Part shown: positions 59,283 to 64,000 of the stretch, in pieces
Layout of the letters: every line of letters begins with the position of its first letter
Position numbering within the stretch: the first letter of the stretch is position 1
Assembly: GCA_938003985.1 (NCBI GenBank)
Contig: CALKWZ010000005.1
Location: 1-64,000, forward strand
DNA length: 64,000 nt
Direction: 5' to 3'
Origin: an uncultured Verrucomicrobiota bacterium
GTDB lineage: Bacteria > Verrucomicrobiota > Kiritimatiellia > CAIQIC01 > Lenti-01
Translations under genes and position numbers: made by a program
The notes under the pieces: model-generated
Database searches by the model: none
Told to the model about the DNA's origin: nothing
The model's input: the letters and a program-made list of their open reading frames with translations, nothing else

Positions 59283-60419
59283 ATGTGGACAATCGAAGAG
59301 TTGCTCGGAAAAGTTTCTTCCTCCGGCGGTTCCGATCTGATTCTCACCTCCGGCGCTCCACCCAAGCTCAAGATTCTGGGCGTGATGCATTCCGTGGGCG
59401 ACCAGCCCCTGGGCGAGGACGAAACGCGGACGCTGGGCTTGTCGGTCCTCAACGAAGCCCAGCGGGCCATCCTGGAAGAAAAGCGCAGCGTGGACCTGTC
59501 GAAGGGATTTCCGGGATTGAACCGGTTTCGCTTCAACGTGTTCTACCAGCGCGGGACCATCGCGCTGGTGGCGCGGCTGATTCCCTACCGGATACCGTCG
59601 TTCGCCGAACTGGGGTTGCCCCCCATCGTGCAGCAGTTCGCGCTGTGTCCGCACGGGCTGGTGCTGGTGACGGGGCCGGCCGGCAGCGGCAAATCCACCA
59701 CGCTGGCCGCGATGATCGAATACATCAACCGGAACCGGTCGCTGCACGTCGTCTGCCTCGAAGACCCGATCGAATACCTGCACGCGCACGGCAAGTGCCT
59801 CATCGAGCAGCGGGAAATCTACGACGATGCCCCGTCGTTCGCCGTCGCGCTGCAGGCGGTGTTCCGCCAGTCGCCGGACGTGATCATGGTCGGCGAGATG
59901 CGCGACCTCGAGACGATGCAGCTGGCGCTGACGCTGGCGGAGACCGGCCACCTGATCTTCGGCACCCTGCACACGCAGGACACGACCCACGCCATCAACC
60001 GCATCGTGGACATCTTTCCGCCGGCGCACCAGCAGCAGGTCTATACCCAGCTGTCCATGGTGCTGTCCGGCATCATTTCGCAGGCGTTGCTGCTGACGAC
60101 GGACCAGTCGCGCCGCGTGCTGGCCTGCGAGGTGCTGCACGTGAACAACGCCATCGGCAACCTGATCCGCGAACGGCAGCTCCAGCAGATCTATTCGGTC
60201 ATCCAGACCGGCAAGTCGGAAGGGATGATGACGATGAACGAATCGCTCCGGCGGCTCGTGGCCGAGGGCAAGATCGACCAGGACGTGGCGTTGGAACGGT
60301 CGCCGCGCCCGCGGGAGCTGGCCCGCATGCTGGGGGTGTCCCGGCCGGAGGCCGGCTATGCGGAAGGGGAGGGCGAATCTCCCGCGAACCCGTGGAAGAC
60401 CCGAGGAGGCGCAGAATGA
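59283..60419 (+). CDS. pilT: PilT-family twitching motility ATPase
   Basis: A 378-aa hexameric retraction ATPase. Walker A T-G-P-A-G-S-G-K-S-T-T near residue 133, Asp box E-D-P-I-E-Y, Walker B V-I-M-V-G-E-M-R-D and His box G-H-L-I-F-G-T-L-H-T are present. The C-terminal A-I-R-A-like retraction motif region reads V-N-N-A-I-G-N-L-I-R-E-R, close to PilT. GGAG about 8 nt upstream of the ATG. Its stop overlaps the next gene as ATGA. Confidence 0.93.
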   Translation: MWTIEELLGKVSSSGGSDLILTSGAPPKLKILGVMHSVGDQPLGEDETRTLGLSVLNEAQRAILEEKRSVDLSKGFPGLNRFRFNVFYQRGTIALVARLIPYRIPSFAELGLPPIVQQFALCPHGLVLVTGPAGSGKSTTLAAMIEYINRNRSLHVVCLEDPIEYLHAHGKCLIEQREIYDDAPSFAVALQAVFRQSPDVIMVGEMRDLETMQLALTLAETGHLIFGTLHTQDTTHAINRIVDIFPPAHQQQVYTQLSMVLSGIISQALLLTTDQSRRVLACEVLHVNNAIGNLIRERQLQQIYSVIQTGKSEGMMTMNESLRRLVAEGKIDQDVALERSPRPRELARMLGVSRPEAGYAEGEGESPANPWKTRGGAE

Positions 60420-62491
60420 AACCGACGAATCGTTGCCGCAGGCATTTGCTGATTCCGCCGTTCGTGGCTTTCGCCTGGCTGCTGGGGTTCGGCGGCATGG
60501 GCCGCGGCGGCGAAGCTTCCGAAACGGTGCTTTGGGACGCGCCCGCCCCGGCTCCCGGGGCCGCGGCGGAAACCGCGCCGCCGCCGTCCGCCGTCCAGGC
60601 CCCGCCACGGGATCTGGCGGCCGCGCGCGCCCAGACGCTGGACTTGGAGAAATCGCTGGCGCAGGAAAAGAAGCGCCGGAACAAAGCGGAAGACGAGCTG
60701 GTCAGCGTCTGGAAGCAGCTGAACGTCGCCCGCGATGAAAGCGCGCAACTGCGCCGGAAACTCGAAGAGAACGAAAAGGCCGCCTCCCGGAGCCGCGAGC
60801 AGGGCAAGCTGTTGGAGAAAAAGACCGCCGAATGGACGGAGCGCGGCCGCCAGCTCGAAGCGGCCCAGGAGAGCCAGGACCGGCTGCAGCGGCAATTCGC
60901 CGCGTTGCAAAAACTGCTGGCGGCGGCGACGGAGAACCTCGCGGAGACGGAGCGGGATCGGGCGCGAACCGTCCAACAGGCGGCCCAGTTGAAAGCCGAC
61001 CTCGCGGCGGCGCACCAGCAGCTTCGGGCGAAGCCGGCGCCGGATGCCCGCGTGAAAGCGCTGGAACAGGAAGTGGCGAAAGCCGCCGGGCGCGTCCAAG
61101 AATTGGAACAAGCGCTGGCGGCGGAGAAAATCCGCGCCGCCGGCGCCCTGGAACAGCAAAAGGCGGAACACGCCCAGGCGGTTCGGGCGCAAGAGGCCCG
61201 GACCCAGAAGGATCTGGCGGCCCTGCGCGGAAATCTTGCGGAGCAGGAACAGGCGTTGGCGCAAGCCGTTCAGCAGGCGGCCCGGCTGAAGGACGATCTC
61301 GCGAAGGCGCAAGAGCAGCTCCGGGATCAATCGGCGGCGGCGGCCCGCGCGAAGTCGCTCGAACAGGAACGCGCGAAAACCGCGGCCCGCGTCCAGGAGC
61401 TGGAACAGACGCTGGCGACCCTCCGCGGAAGCCTGGCGGCGAAGGACGAGGAGCGGGCCCGGCTCGGAGTCCAAACGCGGCAACTGCAAGCGAACCTGGC
61501 CGCCCTGAACGACCGCCAACAGGCAGAAAAGGAAGCGGCCGCCAAGGCGCAGAAAACGCAGCGGGACGAGATGCTCGAGCTGCGGCAACGGGCGGAACGC
61601 CAGTCCGCCGCGGCCGCGGCGCTGGAAAAGGAGAAAGAAGGTCTGGCGCGGCAATTGGCGGCGAAAGAGCAGCAGCATGCGCAGTTGATCGTCAAGCACC
61701 AGAAACTCCAGAAGGACCAGGATGCCCGCGCCGCGGAATTGGACGGGGTCCGCGCGCAGCTCAAGGACGCGGCGGCGGAGCAACGCCGCTTGCGCGACCG
61801 GTTGAAGGATGAAGATTGGGTCCGCCAGGGCAAGGCGCTGCGCGAACAGCTGGGACCGGAGGACAACCCCGCGCTGGTGGGATCGCTCAACGACGTGGGC
61901 CTCGTGCTGCAAGCGGAAGGCAAGCTGGACGAGGCGGAGGGGATGTTCCGGCGGGCGCTGCTGGTTCTGGAACGGACCAGTGGCCGGTCCGGCGCGACCG
62001 CCGGCACGCTGCTCCAGCATCTGGCGGAAGTGGCTTGGGCGCGGAACGATTTGGCCGCCGCCGCGGCGTATTACGAAGAGGCGGCCCAGCGGTTTTCCGC
62101 GGCGCTGGGCGACGTGCATCCCCGGCATGCGGCGGCGCTGAACGGTTTGGCCCGCGTCCGCCGCGACCAGCAGCGTCCGCAAGAAGCGGAAGAGCTCTAC
62201 CGCATGGCCATCCACGTCTATGAACGGCACCAGGCCAAGCACCCGGCCGACCTCGTGGTGCCGCTGCACAACCTGGCTCTGCTCCTGATGGAGCAGGGCC
62301 GGCTGGACGAGGCCGGACCCCTGCTGGAACGGGCGGCGCTGCTGGCCGGGAAAAGCGGCCTGAAGAAAGGCGATGCGCTGGTCGTGATGCGCACCATGAT
62401 CCGGTATTGCCAGGCCACGGGCGACGTGGCGCGGGCGGCGGAATTCGAAAATCGGGCCGAGGAATTGGCCATGGACGTGTGGGCGAAGTGA
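60416..62491 (+). CDS. Exported coiled-coil and TPR protein of the pilus operon
   Basis: A 691-aa protein. A signal-type hydrophobic stretch (residues about 10-30) precedes a Pro/Ala segment. Residues about 65-460 are a very long coiled coil rich in Ala, Glu, Gln, Lys and Arg, and 480-680 form TPR repeats of the tandem type (L-N-D-V-G-L-V-L-Q-A-E-G-K-L-D-E-A, L-N-G-L-A-R-V-R-R-D-Q-Q-R). AGGAGG 6 nt before the ATG. A structural or scaffolding part of the pilus machine is likely because of its place between pilT and a PilM-like gene. No homolog recognised. Confidence 0.72.
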   Translation: MKPTNRCRRHLLIPPFVAFAWLLGFGGMGRGGEASETVLWDAPAPAPGAAAETAPPPSAVQAPPRDLAAARAQTLDLEKSLAQEKKRRNKAEDELVSVWKQLNVARDESAQLRRKLEENEKAASRSREQGKLLEKKTAEWTERGRQLEAAQESQDRLQRQFAALQKLLAAATENLAETERDRARTVQQAAQLKADLAAAHQQLRAKPAPDARVKALEQEVAKAAGRVQELEQALAAEKIRAAGALEQQKAEHAQAVRAQEARTQKDLAALRGNLAEQEQALAQAVQQAARLKDDLAKAQEQLRDQSAAAARAKSLEQERAKTAARVQELEQTLATLRGSLAAKDEERARLGVQTRQLQANLAALNDRQQAEKEAAAKAQKTQRDEMLELRQRAERQSAAAAALEKEKEGLARQLAAKEQQHAQLIVKHQKLQKDQDARAAELDGVRAQLKDAAAEQRRLRDRLKDEDWVRQGKALREQLGPEDNPALVGSLNDVGLVLQAEGKLDEAEGMFRRALLVLERTSGRSGATAGTLLQHLAEVAWARNDLAAAAAYYEEAAQRFSAALGDVHPRHAAALNGLARVRRDQQRPQEAEELYRMAIHVYERHQAKHPADLVVPLHNLALLLMEQGRLDEAGPLLERAALLAGKSGLKKGDALVVMRTMIRYCQATGDVARAAEFENRAEELAMDVWAK

Positions 62492-62531
62492 GGCGGCGCA
62501 CGGCAAGCGATCCAACGAGCAGGAGGGCGCG

Positions 62532-64000
62532 ATGAGCAAGATCGATACACCGGCGGAACTTCAGGAACAGAGCGGTCGCTGCGTCGTCGGCGTCCATCTG
62601 GACATCGATTCCCTGCGGGTGGTGGAGGTGAGCCGGGGCCGCGTGGCGCGGTGGGCCAGCGTGCCGTATCCCCCCGACTTGGCGCCGGGAGCGAAGGGGT
62701 TTCCGGCCTTCCTGAAGACCAGCCTGGCCGAGTTCCATTCCGCGTTCCACCGCGCCGCCCTGTGGGTGGTCGGACCGCTGCCGAGCCTGCAGGTGCGGTT
62801 TCTTTCGCTGCCCAAGACGCGCCCGCGCCAGTTGTCGAATCTGGTGTATTGGACGTTCCGCAAGGAAATCCCCTTCGATCCGGCCCAGACGATCTTCGAC
62901 TACGACACGGAAGGGGAGGCCATCGCCGCGGGAGCGGCCAAGAAGACGACGGATGCGACGGCCTATACGGTGGGCCGGGGCGACGTGGACGCGCTGGTGG
63001 ACCAGTTCGAGGCGGCCGGACTGCCGGTGGACGGCGTCGTGATTCCGTCGTTTGCGCTGCGCAATCTGTTCGGAGTCCGCCCGCTGGCCCATGCGGGGCC
63101 CGCGCTGGGCCTGTACGTCGGGAGCGATTCGTCGGCGCTGCTGTTTTTCAAGGGCAAGCAGGTGATCGCGCACCGCGTGTTCAAAACGGGCATGAACGTC
63201 ATGCTCGACGTCTTGCGCGACCGCCATCCGGACTGGTCGCTGGCCAAGACCTACCAGGCGATCCGCGCGGCGCTCGTCGCGCCGCCGGCCGAACCGGGTT
63301 CCGCCGCCGACGAGCGGATCGCCGAAACCGTCCACGTCGCTTTCGAGCGCTTGATCCAGCAGGTGGAACGGTCGCTCGCCGCCTATCAGGCCGGCCAGAG
63401 CGAAGAGGAAATCCAGAACATCTACGTGGCGGGTTCCGTGGCGGGGTTGCCGGGGCTGGTCAAGGAACTGGGAACCAAACTCGGGCTGGCCAGTTCGCCG
63501 CTGGATTTGTTCCGGCCCGGCTTGATGGAGGCGGGCGTGGCGCCGCCCGCGGGGCCGGAGGAAGCCGGCATGCTGACCTTGGCGCTGGGAGCGGCGTTTT
63601 CGGATCCCGCGCGCACGCCCAATCTGCTGCATACCTACGTGGGGCGCGCGCAGGAGGCGCGCCGCGCCCGCTGGCGGCTGGTCGCCCTCGTCGGCGGAAT
63701 CGTCGGCTTGGTCTTGCTGGCGGCCGCCGGCGGCTGGATCGGACAGCGCAATCGCCGGTTGCGTTCGGAGCTGGAAACCGTCCAGGTCCAGATCCGGCAG
63801 TTTGCGCCCTACCCGGACCGGGCGATGATCCAGACCATGCTGAAGGAAGCGGCGAGCGACAGCCGGCAAATGAAGAACATGGCGGGCCGCAGCTTGCCGG
63901 TCGCGGCGCTGAACCAATTGGCGCTGGGCACTCCGCCGGACGTCCGGCTCACCTCCATCGTTTTGGATCGGGCGGGGGAGACCCAGGCCGGCAAGAAGGG
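62532..64000 (+). CDS. PilM-like actin-fold protein joined to a PilN-like segment (cut by window edge)
   Basis: An open frame of 489 codons runs off the right edge without a stop. Residues about 15-375 show the PilM/actin-like pattern: V-V-G-V-H-L-D-I-D-S-L-R-V-V-E-V, S-N-L-V-Y-W-T-F-R-K-E-I-P-F-D, L-G-L-Y-V-G-S-D and I-Q-N-I-Y-V-A-G-S-V-A-G-L-P-G-L. A membrane helix (V-G-L-V-L-L-A-A-A-G-G-W-I) at about 394-412 is followed by a coiled segment like the start of PilN. In most bacteria PilM and PilN are separate proteins; here they appear joined. AGGAGG precedes the ATG. Confidence 0.75.
   Translation, partial: MSKIDTPAELQEQSGRCVVGVHLDIDSLRVVEVSRGRVARWASVPYPPDLAPGAKGFPAFLKTSLAEFHSAFHRAALWVVGPLPSLQVRFLSLPKTRPRQLSNLVYWTFRKEIPFDPAQTIFDYDTEGEAIAAGAAKKTTDATAYTVGRGDVDALVDQFEAAGLPVDGVVIPSFALRNLFGVRPLAHAGPALGLYVGSDSSALLFFKGKQVIAHRVFKTGMNVMLDVLRDRHPDWSLAKTYQAIRAALVAPPAEPGSAADERIAETVHVAFERLIQQVERSLAAYQAGQSEEEIQNIYVAGSVAGLPGLVKELGTKLGLASSPLDLFRPGLMEAGVAPPAGPEEAGMLTLALGAAFSDPARTPNLLHTYVGRAQEARRARWRLVALVGGIVGLVLLAAAGGWIGQRNRRLRSELETVQVQIRQFAPYPDRAMIQTMLKEAASDSRQMKNMAGRSLPVAALNQLALGTPPDVRLTSIVLDRAGETQAGKK

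Overview
The window is GC-rich bacterial chromosome with dense, often overlapping genes. Many envelope and secreted proteins carry signal peptides, and a resident IS4-family element is present. There is no rRNA to place it taxonomically. Several features are what I would expect from the PVC group, most likely a Kiritimatiellota/Verrucomicrobiota-type lineage: secreted proteins with thrombospondin-3 calcium motifs, DUF1573 proteins, MCE transport, a PilT/PilM-type system, and word-like short-period repeats between genes. That placement is an inference with modest confidence.

Layout. 1-6390: a minus-strand tryptophan operon, trpE-trpG-trpD-trpC-trpF-DAHP synthase-trpB (trpB runs off the left edge). 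A promoter with an operator-like palindrome lies before trpE, and short repeats fill nearly every junction. 6547-9758: plus-strand translation cluster thrS-infC-rpmI-rplT ending in a strong terminator. 9786-14160: a DMT exporter, a calcium-motif secreted protein and a large YadA-head/S74 fibre protein. 14160-15880: an ECF sigma/anti-sigma operon. 16027-21096: pabBC fusion, a complete IS4-family insertion with a 9-bp target duplication, panD and a dihydropyrimidinase-like gene. 21111-26488: an MCE/Mla-type lipid transport operon led by an unrecognised protein with a repeated W-P-L-W motif and ending in a polyprenyl synthase. 26491-28453: flavodoxin, tRNA-Leu, a pseudopilin and an FHA protein. 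28563-35703: an exopolysaccharide assembly/export locus (SLH-like secreted protein, outer-membrane barrel, BY-kinase, Wza-like lipoprotein, O-antigen-ligase/TPR protein). 35710-39620: a tightly coupled minus-strand operon DUF1573-rhodanese-MauE/DoxX-serine dehydratase-PD-(D/E)XK nuclease. 39657-43316: a PhnP-like hydrolase, EF-P paralogue, tRNA-Val, DUF4282 protein and family-4 uracil-DNA glycosylase; the glycosylase is flanked by two large palindromic non-coding structures. 43317-49413: secreted endonuclease/exonuclease/phosphatase-fold protein, tRNA-Glu, secreted pullulanase-type GH13 enzyme, DUF364 protein. 49528-55200: a TolC/MFP/RND efflux operon. 55216-58834: secreted polysaccharide deacetylase, Crp-type regulator, small basic protein. 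59283-64000: pilT, a coiled-coil/TPR protein and a PilM-PilN-like protein cut by the right edge.

Two things stand out beyond routine annotation. First, several families of short-period repeats sit exactly at gene boundaries. They supply stop codons and C-terminal tails to genes of the trp operon and the N-terminal region of the W-P-L-W protein, so the repeats are shaping coding ends. Second, several genes have a -10 hexamer only 6-9 nt before the start codon, implying leaderless mRNAs. The best candidates for undescribed biology are the W-P-L-W protein with its MCE transporter, the cloverleaf-like element at 41822-41951, the 183-bp palindrome at 42958-43140, and the DUF1573-rhodanese-MauE redox cluster. 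None of these was tested by database search or computation; all calls come from reading the sequence.
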